Shown here piece after piece: positions 8,088-17,250 of a stretch of 64,000 nucleotides of DNA. Each line of letters opens with the position of its first letter. The stretch's first letter is position 1. Location: contig NZ_FOQO01000004.1 in the NCBI RefSeq assembly GCF_900113765.1, positions 310,001 to 374,000 of the forward strand, in the 5' to 3' direction. This DNA comes from Parapedobacter indicus. Lineage in GTDB: Bacteria; Bacteroidota; Bacteroidia; Sphingobacteriales; Sphingobacteriaceae. The notes below the pieces were generated by a model. That model was not told where the DNA came from. It did no database searches and saw nothing but the letters and a program-made list of their open reading frames with translations. Made by a program: the position numbers and the translations under genes.

Positions 8088-9197
8088 ATGCAATCCAATA
8101 ATCAGCAATCAACAACGAAGGAGAAAAAATCAGGCAACAAGGGCTTCGCCATTGTGTTCGGCTTGCTTATCCTTATCGGTGGAACTTACGGCGTGATCAA
8201 ATTCCTACATGCGCAGCGACATGAAGAAACCGATGATGCGCAGATTGTATCGACGATCAGCCCCGTGATACCGCGTGTTGCCGGATATATCCAGGAAGTA
8301 TACGTACAAGACAACCAATTGGTACACAAAGGAGACACGCTGATTGTCTTAGACAACCGCGATTTTCAGGTGAAGCTGGCACAAGCGGAAGCACTGCTGG
8401 CGTCGGCCGAAAGTGGCATCGATGTGGCAGGTGCGGGTATTGCCGTTGCACAGGCCAATATAGACGCATCGCAAACCAGCATTAGCACAGCTGATGCGCA
8501 GATCGAATCGGCAAAAGTCGATCTTTGGCGGGCTCAAAAAGATTTTGAACGCTACCAGAATCTGATCGCTGATCACAGCATCACCCAACAGCAATACGAG
8601 CAGGCGCTGGCTGCCAAACAACTGGCCGAACAACGCTTGGTCGTCTTGGAGTCTCAAAAACAGGCAGCTATACGCCAGGCAAATACCGTGAGCAGACAGA
8701 AGTCCGTAAGCAGCAGTCAAGCATCCGTGGCAGCGGCGACGATCAAGCAACGCGAAGCCGAAGTGGAAGCTGCAACCCTCAATCTTTCTTACACTGTCAT
8801 TACCGCCGCCATCGATGGACAGATTGGCAAGGTAAATCTGCAAGCAGGTCAGTTTCTAAATGCCGGGCAGGCACTGTTTAGCATTGTCCCTACCACCGAT
8901 AAATGGGTAGTGGCTAACTTCAAAGAGACCCAACTTACCAAGATGCACGTGGGACAAAAGGTTTCGATTAAAGTGGATGCCTTTCCCGATTCTACACTTG
9001 AAGGAACAGTCAGTTCGTTCTCCCCCGCCACCGGAGCCGCTCAGTCGTTGCTACCTCCCGACAATGCTTCCGGCAATTTTGTGAAAGTGGTGCAGCGGGT
9101 GCCGGTGCGAATCGATTTCCAGGAGGGTGATCACCCTGCATTCATCGAAAAGATGCGAACCGGAATGAATGTGTTGGTAGACGTCCATTTAAACTAA
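8088..9197 (+). CDS. EmrA/HlyD-type periplasmic adaptor subunit
   Basis: This is a 369-residue membrane-fusion protein. One N-terminal membrane helix (about residues 19-39, GFAIVFGLLILIGGTYGV) is followed by a first lipoyl half (ISPVIPRVAGYIQEVYVQDN). A long alanine-rich coiled coil follows (roughly 100-215), then the second lipoyl half (YTVITAAIDGQIGKVNLQAG) and a beta-barrel domain. HEETDDAQI is typical of EmrA relatives. It bridges the inner-membrane EmrB-like pump and the TolC-like duct. The stop is one base before the start of the pump gene. Confidence 0.92.
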   Translation: MQSNNQQSTTKEKKSGNKGFAIVFGLLILIGGTYGVIKFLHAQRHEETDDAQIVSTISPVIPRVAGYIQEVYVQDNQLVHKGDTLIVLDNRDFQVKLAQAEALLASAESGIDVAGAGIAVAQANIDASQTSISTADAQIESAKVDLWRAQKDFERYQNLIADHSITQQQYEQALAAKQLAEQRLVVLESQKQAAIRQANTVSRQKSVSSSQASVAAATIKQREAEVEAATLNLSYTVITAAIDGQIGKVNLQAGQFLNAGQALFSIVPTTDKWVVANFKETQLTKMHVGQKVSIKVDAFPDSTLEGTVSSFSPATGAAQSLLPPDNASGNFVKVVQRVPVRIDFQEGDHPAFIEKMRTGMNVLVDVHLN

Positions 9198-9198
9198 T

Positions 9199-10776
9199 AT
9201 GGAACCAGACTCTCTGGTAGAATACGGATTTCGTCGCGCAATCGTGACCATCACAGCAGTGTGTTGCGCGTTGCTGGAAATCGTAGACACCACCATCATC
9301 AACGTGGCCCTTAACGATATGCGAGGCAGTATGGGCGCCACGCTAAGCGAAATCGGATGGGTGATTACCGCGTATGCCATTGGCAACGTTATTATCGTCC
9401 CACTTACCAGTTTCCTATCGCAACAATTTGGTCGTACCCACTACTTTGCCGGATCTATTATCCTCTTCACCATTTGTTCATTCCTATGTGGTAATGCCAC
9501 CACCATGTGGGAACTCATCTTATTCCGTTTTCTGCAGGGCCTAGGCGGCGGCGCGTTGCTGGTTACATCACAGACCATCATTACCGAAGTTTACCCCATC
9601 GAAAAAAGAGGGATGGCCCAAGCCATCTACGGGCTGGGCGTCATCGTCGGCCCTACCCTCGGCCCTCCATTGGGAGGATATATTGTCGACAACTTCAGTT
9701 GGCCGTATATTTTTTACATCAATATTCCGGTGGGCGTCATTGCGACCATGTTGACCCTTCGGTTTATCAAAAGTCCCAAATACGGCGAACGTCGAGCGGC
9801 CAACCAAATTGACTGGTGGGGGATCGTCTTTCTCGCCGGTGCCGTGGGGGCATTGCAACTAATTCTTGAACGCGGCCAGGAAGAAGATTGGTTCAGCAGC
9901 TCAATGATTGTGTTTTTCGTCGTTTTATGTGCTGTTTGCTTATACCTATTTATCTGGCGGGAGATGGTGTGCAAAAACCCGATTGTGGAACTGCGCGTAC
10001 TCAAAAATGCCAACCTACGAGTAGGAACCATCCTTTCCTTTATCCTTGGTTTTGGTTTATACGGTTCTACGTTTATCATTCCACTCTATACCCAGAACTC
10101 ATTGGGTTGGACGGCCTATCAGGCCGGATTGCTCATGGTGCCTTCTTCGCTGATGACGGCCTTTATGATGCCCATCATCGGACAAGCTATACAGCGGGGC
10201 GTAAAACAAAAATACCTCGCCGCTACGGGCATGTTCCTGTTTTTTATTTTCTGCATATGGGGATATAAGGTTCTCACACCGGATACAGGAAGTGATGCAT
10301 TTTTCTGGATGCTAATGCTCCGCGGGTTTGGCATGAGTATGCTGTTCATTCCGGTTTCCACCTTGTCACTTTCTACGCTGCAGGGAAAACAAATCGGACA
10401 AGGAGCCGCGTTTACCGGCATGATGCGGCAGTTGGGCGGATCGTTTGGTATTGCGCTGATCACCACATTTATGACACGCCGCAATGCGCTGCACCGAAAC
10501 GATCTCATTACCAACATCACACCGGACAACCCTGCTTTCCAACAGAACTACCAAGGAATGGTTGCCAATTTCATGCATCATGGCATGGCACCTAATCAGG
10601 CACAGGCGGCGGCGCTAAAAGCCCTGGATGGTTCCATCATGGGGCAAGTCGCGGTATTGTCTTATATGGATGTGTTTTTGTACATCGGCATCATGTTCCT
10701 GATCTGCGTACCTTTTATCCTGATGCTGAAAAACAAAACCGGTCAAGAGAAAATAGATGTATCGGCAGCGCATTAA
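9199..10776 (+). CDS. DHA2-family MFS multidrug transporter, EmrB-like
   Basis: This is a 525-residue, 14-helix proton-driven drug exporter. The DHA2 signature appears as LLEIVDTTIINVALNDM in the first helix, and motif A as FLSQQFGRTHYF. Motif C is GLGVIVGPTLGPPLGG in helix 5. It follows the adaptor gene with a one-base gap, completing a tetR-tolC-emrA-emrB set. Drugs exported are unknown. Its last four bases overlap the stop of the convergent ICMT-like gene. Confidence 0.92.
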   Translation: MEPDSLVEYGFRRAIVTITAVCCALLEIVDTTIINVALNDMRGSMGATLSEIGWVITAYAIGNVIIVPLTSFLSQQFGRTHYFAGSIILFTICSFLCGNATTMWELILFRFLQGLGGGALLVTSQTIITEVYPIEKRGMAQAIYGLGVIVGPTLGPPLGGYIVDNFSWPYIFYINIPVGVIATMLTLRFIKSPKYGERRAANQIDWWGIVFLAGAVGALQLILERGQEEDWFSSSMIVFFVVLCAVCLYLFIWREMVCKNPIVELRVLKNANLRVGTILSFILGFGLYGSTFIIPLYTQNSLGWTAYQAGLLMVPSSLMTAFMMPIIGQAIQRGVKQKYLAATGMFLFFIFCIWGYKVLTPDTGSDAFFWMLMLRGFGMSMLFIPVSTLSLSTLQGKQIGQGAAFTGMMRQLGGSFGIALITTFMTRRNALHRNDLITNITPDNPAFQQNYQGMVANFMHHGMAPNQAQAAALKALDGSIMGQVAVLSYMDVFLYIGIMFLICVPFILMLKNKTGQEKIDVSAAH

Positions 10777-11495
10777 GCAGCCGTCCACCTGCCCGATTTT
10801 TTGAGATATCGGACGGTGAGGTAGTATACAGCCAATACCAGCAGCACCAAAACAAACCACCCATTCCGGGTGTCGGCGTCCCATTGCCAATGCGAATACT
10901 TGAAAAACAAAATCACAGCAATACCTGTTAGCCAGATTACCTGCGTATTATACTCTTTAATCAACCACCTTTTCCAAAGAAAATGCATTTCCGACAGTGT
11001 CTTCCCCAATCCGGAAGGATTGATCAGCCAACGATGTACACGGGTTGCATACGCATCAAATTGATCACCGAATTTATTCCGCAGAAAATTTTCCTCCGCC
11101 AACACAATGGCCTGATAGATAAATAGAAACAGCGGAATGAAAACCAACAGATAAAGCAACGAATTAACAAGAATACCTACCCCCACCAGCATTAAAATAT
11201 TACCCACATATAGCGGATTGCGGCAATGTGCGAAAATACCGTTCGTGACCAGCTGTTCCGCATATACTTTCTTATCTTTCCCGCCCCTTACAATATAAGC
11301 CAACGAAATCGTAGCGCCCCGGATGAGTTGACCTGCAATCGTGATACAAAGACCAATAATCAACGGATAAAGATAAAATTTCGGGCCTGCGTTGCCTTCA
11401 CTGAAAATGGGTGGTGAAGGAATAAATAATGCTAAATAAAGGAAGATAAATAGGTAGTTGCGGTACCTAAAGAAAAAATTACCAATCTGGACCAT
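10773..11495 (-). CDS. ICMT/PEMT-like membrane methyltransferase
   Basis: This 240-residue integral membrane protein has about six hydrophobic segments. The segment FAHCRNPLYVGNILMLVGVG and the following EENFLRNKFGDQFDAYATRVHRW are the two halves of the SAM-binding signature of isoprenylcysteine carboxyl methyltransferase and phospholipid methyltransferase relatives. Bacterial members methylate lipids or small molecules; protein prenylation is not expected. It starts 3 nt after the stop of cmoA on the same strand, so the two are co-transcribed. The substrate is unknown. Confidence 0.8.
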   Translation of the reverse strand: MVQIGNFFFRYRNYLFIFLYLALFIPSPPIFSEGNAGPKFYLYPLIIGLCITIAGQLIRGATISLAYIVRGGKDKKVYAEQLVTNGIFAHCRNPLYVGNILMLVGVGILVNSLLYLLVFIPLFLFIYQAIVLAEENFLRNKFGDQFDAYATRVHRWLINPSGLGKTLSEMHFLWKRWLIKEYNTQVIWLTGIAVILFFKYSHWQWDADTRNGWFVLVLLVLAVYYLTVRYLKKSGRWTAA

Positions 11496-11498
11496 ATA

Positions 11499-12233
11499 TC
11501 AGTATTTGACCGCTGTGAATCCCGAAAAATTATACCATTTGAAAAACACCTCGGTATGGCTGAAACCTGCTTCCATTAGTAGCTTGAGATTTTCACTCAG
11601 TTTGTAGGGAATCAGCACATTTTCAAGGGCCTCCCGCTTTTGGGAAATCTCCAGATCACTGTAGTGATTCCGTCGTTTATAGTCGTAGTAATACGTAATG
11701 AAATTACGATTAAACAAGCTGTCTTCCGCCAATATTTTCTCTGAAATGATGAGGACGCCTCCTGGAACGAGGCCGTTATAGATCTTCTTTAACAGCTTCT
11801 CCCGGTATATCGGACGCACAAATTGCATGGTTAGGCACAAAATAACGACCGACGCATTTTCAATTTCAAAATCATCGTGCAAATCAACATTTTTTAATTC
11901 GTATTCCCTGGAAAGCTTTGCTTCCTGAAGTTTGGCTGCACATTTTCCGAGCATGTCTTTCGAATCGTCGATACCAACAAAACGGACCTGTTCATCCACA
12001 TACGGATCCAGGTTAAGAAAGGTGGTTCCCGTTGAACAACCCAAGTCATATACATTGGTGCCCGGTATCGCAAATTCTGCCGCTTGTTCAATGATCATCC
12101 GTTGTATTTCGGTATAAAACGGAACAGACCGCTCCACCATGTCATCAAATGCATTGGCTACCGTGGCACCAAATTTAAAATCCGAAGGTTTTTTAATCAC
12201 TTCGCTGAATACATTATCCTTATTCTTACCCAT
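11499..12233 (-). CDS. cmoA: Carboxy-SAM synthase CmoA
   Basis: This 244-residue protein converts SAM and prephenate to carboxy-S-adenosylmethionine, used for the wobble base cmo5U34 in tRNA. The start of the conserved region reads AFDDMVERSVPFYTEIQ, the SAM loop YDLGCSTG, then ENASVVIL, and near the C-terminus the diagnostic YSDLEISQKREALENV with its conserved arginine. These match CmoA closely rather than a generic methyltransferase. CmoB, the enzyme that uses carboxy-SAM, is not in this window; the next gene in the operon is an ICMT-like methyltransferase. Confidence 0.85.
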   Translation of the reverse strand: MGKNKDNVFSEVIKKPSDFKFGATVANAFDDMVERSVPFYTEIQRMIIEQAAEFAIPGTNVYDLGCSTGTTFLNLDPYVDEQVRFVGIDDSKDMLGKCAAKLQEAKLSREYELKNVDLHDDFEIENASVVILCLTMQFVRPIYREKLLKKIYNGLVPGGVLIISEKILAEDSLFNRNFITYYYDYKRRNHYSDLEISQKREALENVLIPYKLSENLKLLMEAGFSHTEVFFKWYNFSGFTAVKY

Positions 12234-12318
12234 AAAGTTTCCCAGGTCTATTGCCTTGATTGAAGGATGGCCAAAGTAGCGGCAAAATCTGGAAAGAATC
12301 TGGAAACAATTCTTAAAA

Positions 12319-13374
12319 TTAATGCTCTTCTGTAAAATATAAAATATAGTAATTCATACCCTTTTCCTCGTCATACCCTTTCTCAATCAATTCCCGTTTT
12401 CCATGCACGTAGATATGAAAGTTTTTATCCAATTTCAACACACTCTTGTAAGTGGCTTGGGCTTTTTTTACGGCTTGGCCCGAAATCGCAAACTGATCAC
12501 CAAACGGAGACTCAAATTCTTCTTCAAACTGCTGGCGATAGCTATTGAAAAGCCCTGCTGCTTGCGGATTGCCAAGCACCTCTTCTGCAAATTCATCTTG
12601 CTGGAAAGTTTCCTTATTCTTGAAATAATCCATCGAACGATTTAAAAGATCGATTTTATCGGCGCGTTCCAATTCAAAGGTTTCATCCAGTTCTTCGTTC
12701 ACAAATTTCTTGTACACCTTCAGAAAATTTCCCGTCTGGTTGAACGCATCGTTGCGTACCCGTACACCGAGAAAATCATCCTTCCAGTATACGGCCTCCT
12801 GTTGTCGGTTCGTCTGGTCTATAACCAATACTTTGTAACCCTCGTCGGACTCTGAATTAATAATTAGGCATCCTTTATCCAGTTTATTGATATTGATGGC
12901 CTCTTGCTCATAATCCAGTCCAAACGCACCCTGAACCGGTGAAATCTTCAAATATGCTTCCTTGTTTTCAGACTTGAATATTCCGATGGCTTCATGTACC
13001 TCTCCTTCCAATTGAACGTCACGCAGGTGCACAATATACAGCTCCCCACCTTTGATATTGGGATGGTTGGATACCTCAAACAGGTGTTTGGATAGTTGCT
13101 GGCTTAACTCTAGGAATTCCAGTTCACCCGAAAAAAAGGAATTTGAAAAATGAAAAACTTCATTCAGCGAACGTGTATTACTCGGATGGGATAGCCGATA
13201 AACTTCATCTAATTTGGCAAATGGACTCAGAAAATAGTGCATCAGTAATTGGCTGAGCACGCCATCTGATACATCCACAGGCTTTTCACTTAACACATAA
13301 AACTCATCCTGCAATTTATTGCCTACCCGGTGGATGGCCAATTGCTCAATGATAGCATCGGTATAGTAAAACAT
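12319..13374 (-). CDS. Nucleoid-associated protein, NdpA/YejK family
   Basis: This 351-residue protein matches the 37-kDa nucleoid-associated protein family. The N-terminus IIEQLAIHRVGNK and a central YLKISPVQGAFGLDYEQEA are characteristic, as is the C-terminal segment on linear peptide-like sheets (NFHIYVHGKRELIEKG). In Escherichia coli YejK associates with the nucleoid; its precise role is poorly known. The length is close to the family norm (about 335-350). It sits on the same strand as, and 25 nt downstream of, the histone-deacetylase-family gene. Confidence 0.85.
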   Translation of the reverse strand: MFYYTDAIIEQLAIHRVGNKLQDEFYVLSEKPVDVSDGVLSQLLMHYFLSPFAKLDEVYRLSHPSNTRSLNEVFHFSNSFFSGELEFLELSQQLSKHLFEVSNHPNIKGGELYIVHLRDVQLEGEVHEAIGIFKSENKEAYLKISPVQGAFGLDYEQEAININKLDKGCLIINSESDEGYKVLVIDQTNRQQEAVYWKDDFLGVRVRNDAFNQTGNFLKVYKKFVNEELDETFELERADKIDLLNRSMDYFKNKETFQQDEFAEEVLGNPQAAGLFNSYRQQFEEEFESPFGDQFAISGQAVKKAQATYKSVLKLDKNFHIYVHGKRELIEKGYDEEKGMNYYILYFTEEH

Positions 13375-13399
13375 AGTATTTTATAATTAATAAACGTTT

Positions 13400-14302
13400 T
13401 CAATCATATATGCGTACAGCGGTTCGGAACGTCTGGCAGTGTGCATCCACAATATCACGGACGCGAGAAGAATATCCCCCGCCCATACTCACCTGAAGGG
13501 GCACCTGATATGCCCGGCAATATTCGAATACCAACTCATCCCGTCGGCTGCAGCCTGCCCGGGTCAATGCCAACTTTCCCAGTTTATCTGTAGCCAGCAC
13601 ATCAACTCCGGCCTGATAGAACGCAAAGTCAGGCTGTATGCGTTGAAAAATAGACTGCAACTGACGTTTTAGCACAGCAAGATAAGCTTCATCGCCAGTC
13701 CCCTCAGGTAACCCAACATCGACGTCAGAACGCTCCTTACGAAAGGGAAAATTACGTTCGCTATGCATGGAAAACGTGAATACACGGCGATCGTTGGCAA
13801 AGATCTGCGCCGTTCCATTCCCTTGGTGTACATCTAAATCAATGATCAGTACTTGTTGAAAACCCCTGCGGTGAACCAGATAAGCTGCGGCGATCGCCTG
13901 ATCGTTTAGCAAGCAAAATCCTTCGCCCCAGTCGCGCCCTGCATGGTGAGTCCCTCCTGCTATATTAAAAGCGATTCCGTATTGATTTGCAAATGCACAT
14001 CCGTCTATCGTACCCTGAACGATGCGGAGCTCACGTGTCACCAATGCGGCCGACATCGGAAAACCGATACGCCTGACCATCGCCGCCGAAAGCGTCAAAT
14101 CAACTAACCGTTGGCAATAATCGACTTCATGTGCCAATATAATGGTCTCAAAATCGGCCACTGCAGGTTCAAAAAAACTATCAGCCTGTACCGTGCCCTC
14201 ATAAAGTAACTGAGCAGGAATCAATTCATACTTCTCCATGGGAAAACGATGACCGTCCGGCAACGGATGCGAATAGCTCGGATGATAGGCGATTTTCAAC
14301 AC
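13400..14302 (-). CDS. Histone-deacetylase-family (AcuC-like) deacetylase
   Basis: Numbering from the GTG at 14302 gives 300 residues. The catalytic His pair is H119-H120 in GGTHHAGRDWGEG; zinc ligands would be D157 and H159 in DLDVHQGNG and D239 in ATDKLG; the active-site tyrosine is Y277 in MGGGYSS. All expected residues are present, so this is a zinc deacetylase of acetyl-lysine or an acetylated small molecule. The frame opens at 14398, which would clash with the divergent yceH start at 14397; family members begin at LKIAYHP, so the GTG is preferred, with the ATG at 14359 as an alternative. Confidence 0.85.
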   Translation of the reverse strand: MLKIAYHPSYSHPLPDGHRFPMEKYELIPAQLLYEGTVQADSFFEPAVADFETIILAHEVDYCQRLVDLTLSAAMVRRIGFPMSAALVTRELRIVQGTIDGCAFANQYGIAFNIAGGTHHAGRDWGEGFCLLNDQAIAAAYLVHRRGFQQVLIIDLDVHQGNGTAQIFANDRRVFTFSMHSERNFPFRKERSDVDVGLPEGTGDEAYLAVLKRQLQSIFQRIQPDFAFYQAGVDVLATDKLGKLALTRAGCSRRDELVFEYCRAYQVPLQVSMGGGYSSRVRDIVDAHCQTFRTAVRIYD

Positions 14303-14396
14303 AGGGCGAAGATAGCAAACAACAAAGACCGGCTTGCTTATTTCTGATAAAAATATCATTTTTGGCAACTGACAAGTAATATATAAACCCAAAATC

Positions 14397-15044
14397 ATGG
14401 ATACGACACCGCCACTTCCTATTTTATCTGCCGAAGAGCAGCGTATTTTAGGGGCACTGATGGAGAAAGCAAAGGCAACGCCCGAATATTATCCGCTTAC
14501 ATTAAACGCGCTGGTTGCCGCATGCAATCAAAAAACATCGAGGAAACCCGTGGTAAATTATGACGATAATACCATCATCACCACCCTGGATTTACTCCGC
14601 AAAAAGGGATTGGTGTCGACTGTAACAGGCGGCTCAAGCCGCGTGACCAAGTATAAACACAATTTCGCGGTTGTATATCCCGTTATTCCAGTAGAAGTAA
14701 CAATCATCTGCCTGCTGCTTCTGCGTGGTCCGCAGACCCCGGGTGAGTTAAACACCAATGCAGGCAGGATGTATGAATTTGAATCGCTCGAAGAGGTCCA
14801 GTCGGTATTGGACAACCTGGCCAACACAGAACAACCTTATGTCAGGCAATTAGCCAAGCGTCCGGGACAAAAAGAAGCCCGTTATATGCACCTTTTGGGC
14901 GGTGGGGAACTCCCGGAAGATGATGAGGTAGATTTTGCAGACGCGGGGGCATCGGCTGACCTGGCCAACCGTCTGGCGAAGGTAGAAACTGAATTAGCAG
15001 CGCTTCGGGCTGAATTTGACAAGCTCATGCAGGAATTGACGTAA
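14397..15044 (+). CDS. YceH family (DUF480) protein
   Basis: This 215-residue protein carries the YceH duplicated winged-helix signature: ILGALMEKAKATPEYYPLTLNALVAACNQ at the start, and RGPQTPGELNTNAGRMYEF in the second half. The C-terminal coiled-coil tail runs NRLAKVETELAALRAEFDKL. The family is widespread and without a firm function, although the fold is that of a transcription regulator. It is divergent from the deacetylase gene, with start codons close enough to share a control region. Confidence 0.87.
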   Translation: MDTTPPLPILSAEEQRILGALMEKAKATPEYYPLTLNALVAACNQKTSRKPVVNYDDNTIITTLDLLRKKGLVSTVTGGSSRVTKYKHNFAVVYPVIPVEVTIICLLLLRGPQTPGELNTNAGRMYEFESLEEVQSVLDNLANTEQPYVRQLAKRPGQKEARYMHLLGGGELPEDDEVDFADAGASADLANRLAKVETELAALRAEFDKLMQELT

Positions 15045-15130
15045 GGGAGAAATCGCTAATTTATCGCATGCCAAAAAAACTAAATTTGACAAATAGTTGT
15101 TATCTTTACATGTGGTAAAGACTCAACCCC

Positions 15131-15607
15131 ATGGTTATGGAAACAAAACCCGTAAAGTATCAACGCATACTCATTGCCACTGATGACAGTGAATGCTCAA
15201 AAAAAGCGTTGCAGCATGGCTATAGCCTTGCTAAAAACATGGAATCTTCGGTAGCATTAATCCATGTGATCGAACCCGCTTCACCGACCAATTACGGTGC
15301 AGATCCACTCATGGGACAGCAACCCATTATCATTCCGGAAACGACGGAGATACAGGAAGAAAATTCGAAAAAATTGTTGGACGAGATCAGCAGGAAATTT
15401 CTCGACGTAAAAGAGGTATTTACATTTAGCCGCATCGGCACACCCAAGCAGGAAATACTCACCGTAGCCAGTGAATGGGCAGCAGATCTCATCATCATGG
15501 GCACACACGGACGTACCGGTTTTGACCATTTTATATCGGGCAGTGTATCCGAAAGTGTCATAAGAAGAGCTTCGTGCCCAGTGTTGGTTATTCCCAGTAA
15601 ATGTTAA
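15131..15607 (+). CDS. Universal stress protein, UspA family
   Basis: This 158-residue single Usp domain opens with YQRILIATDDSECSKKAL and contains the ATP-binding motif GTHGRTGFDHFISGSVSES near the C-terminus, so it belongs to the nucleotide-binding branch. The ATG at 15137 is an alternative start. Upstream is a weak -7-like TATCTTTA (15101-15108) without a well-placed -33. The gene ends at a strong bidirectional terminator shared with the convergent ferredoxin gene. The stress it answers to cannot be inferred. Confidence 0.9.
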   Translation: MVMETKPVKYQRILIATDDSECSKKALQHGYSLAKNMESSVALIHVIEPASPTNYGADPLMGQQPIIIPETTEIQEENSKKLLDEISRKFLDVKEVFTFSRIGTPKQEILTVASEWAADLIIMGTHGRTGFDHFISGSVSESVIRRASCPVLVIPSKC

Positions 15608-15630
15608 GCGTTGCATGTTATGCATTGCAC

Positions 15631-15675
15631 CAAATAAAAGGCCTTCCGTCGTTTGGACGGAAGGCCTTTTATTTG
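15631..15675. terminator. Bidirectional terminator between uspA and ferredoxin genes
   Basis: A perfect 20-bp inverted repeat (arms 15631-15650 and 15656-15675, loop GTTTG) carries A-rich and T-rich ends on both sides, so it can stop transcription from both convergent genes. Confidence 0.93.
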
Positions 15676-15698
15676 ATTCTCGTAGAAAGTAACCGCCC

Positions 15699-16049
15699 TT
15701 ACTCCCCGTGCAGCCAAGCTTTTTTGGCCAATAATTCATCCTCGGTCTCGCGAACATCCTCATCGTCCACACAACAGTCTACCGGGCAAACAGCGGCGCA
15801 TTGGGGCTCATCATGAAATCCCACACACTCTGTGCATTTGTCCGAAACAATATAGTAAACCTCGTCTGAAATTGCGGCCTGTTCTTCCTCAGCATCAAGC
15901 GTTGTTCCGTCACCGAAATCTATAACTCCCTTGAGCTCAGTACCCTCCGAAAATCGCCAGCTCACTCCCGCATCATAAATTGCGTTGTTTGGGCATTCCG
16001 GTTCACAGGCCCCGCAATTGATACATTCATCTGTTATCTTTATTGCCAT
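15699..16049 (-). CDS. 2[4Fe-4S] ferredoxin
   Basis: This is a 116-residue electron carrier. The first cluster motif has C9, C12, C15 and C19 ([12 protein letters not shown]). The second has C72, C75, C84 and C88 ([18 protein letters not shown]), with the 8-residue insertion between its second and third cysteines that is usual in this dicluster group. The loop between them is acidic. It is divergent from the acyl-CoA reductase gene, with 97 nt between starts; a redox link is possible but not shown. Confidence 0.92.
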   Translation of the reverse strand: MAIKITDECINCGACEPECPNNAIYDAGVSWRFSEGTELKGVIDFGDGTTLDAEEEQAAISDEVYYIVSDKCTECVGFHDEPQCAAVCPVDCCVDDEDVRETEDELLAKKAWLHGE

Positions 16050-16146
16050 CTAACTCTTACCGTGTATTGATAAAATAAAAAACCTATTTTTGCGACCTAA
16101 TTCATGCAAAATTTCACTACAAAGTTAGTAGTCTTTTTGCTAATTA

Positions 16147-17223
16147 TTGCAATTCCCTGCAAATATACAACAATATTGTCTAAATACAGGCGCTAAGATT
16201 GACATTTTGACAAAGAAACAACGCATCGACGCATTCGTCTCACTGGGAGAATACTTGCTCTCCGACCACATAGAGCTGCAACAGGCCGGTAAACAGGCAC
16301 ACCATCACAATGCTTGGTTTACGCCATCCAATATAGCAAAAGCATTTACCACTATCGGGCGGTCATTATCCGAACCCAGTTTAACCAACTGGTTGACCCC
16401 CTATTCTTTCGATCATGAAACAGACAAAACCGTCGGATTGATTTTAGCTGGTAACATTCCCTTGGTAGGATTTCATGATATTTTGTGCGCACTTTGCGCC
16501 GGATTCAATATTGAGGTAAAGGCTTCGGCTAATGACCCGGTTCTGACCACACACCTGCTGGACCGATTAACAGAAATTGAACCCCGGTTTTCCCGAAAAA
16601 TAACAGTCAGTGAGCGGCTTAAAAACTTCGATTTGGTAATCGCCACCGGAAACGATAATAGTTCCCGGTATTTTTCTTATTATTTTGGTCAAAAGCCACA
16701 TATCATTCGGAAAAACCGAAACAGCGCTGCGGTGCTAACAGGCAGGGAAACACAAAAGGATCTTCAACTGCTTGGCAACGATATCTTCGATTATTTCGGC
16801 CTTGGATGTCGTAGCGTTTCCAAATTGTTTATACCCCAAAGTTATGACATCTCCGCATTTTTCGAAGCGATAGCTCAATTTTCCGGGATAATCAATCATC
16901 ATAAGTATGCCAATAATTACGATTATAACAAGTCTATTTATCTCGTCAACGGCGATACACATTATGACAATGGTTTTTTGTTGGTCAAGTCCGATCAACG
17001 CATGGCTTCTCCGTTAGCTGTCGTGTTTGTCGAAGAATACGGCAATCCAAAGACATTGACAGATCGATTGACCGCGTTGGCCCCTCAACTGCAATGCATA
17101 GTAAGTAGTGAGCTACTCCCCCTTACGACGCCCGTGGTTGCGCCCGGCCAAAGCCAGGAACCCGCATTAGACGATTATGCTGATGGTGTGAATACGCTTG
17201 ATTTTTTGGCGGAACACCAATGA
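16147..17223 (+). CDS. Acyl-CoA reductase, LuxC-like
   Basis: This 358-residue protein has the aldehyde-dehydrogenase fold of LuxC enzymes, which reduce acyl-CoA to the aldehyde with NADPH. Supporting segments are VGLILAGNIPLVGFHD and the catalytic-cysteine region YFGLGCRSVSKLFIP with Cys221. There is no ATG start: TTG at 16147 or, better matched to relatives, TTG at 16207. A TATTTTTG box at 16085-16092 would serve as its -7. No luxD, luxE or luciferase gene is nearby. The aldehyde product is unknown. Confidence 0.8.
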   Translation: MQFPANIQQYCLNTGAKIDILTKKQRIDAFVSLGEYLLSDHIELQQAGKQAHHHNAWFTPSNIAKAFTTIGRSLSEPSLTNWLTPYSFDHETDKTVGLILAGNIPLVGFHDILCALCAGFNIEVKASANDPVLTTHLLDRLTEIEPRFSRKITVSERLKNFDLVIATGNDNSSRYFSYYFGQKPHIIRKNRNSAAVLTGRETQKDLQLLGNDIFDYFGLGCRSVSKLFIPQSYDISAFFEAIAQFSGIINHHKYANNYDYNKSIYLVNGDTHYDNGFLLVKSDQRMASPLAVVFVEEYGNPKTLTDRLTALAPQLQCIVSSELLPLTTPVVAPGQSQEPALDDYADGVNTLDFLAEHQ

Positions 17224-17250
17224 AGCCTTTCGCTTTCACCCAATTAATGC

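Noticed and set aside
8349-8843. 164-codon frame on the minus strand opposite the adaptor gene
   Set aside because: It is the antisense of the alanine-rich coiled coil of the EmrA-like protein, which opens long shadow frames.
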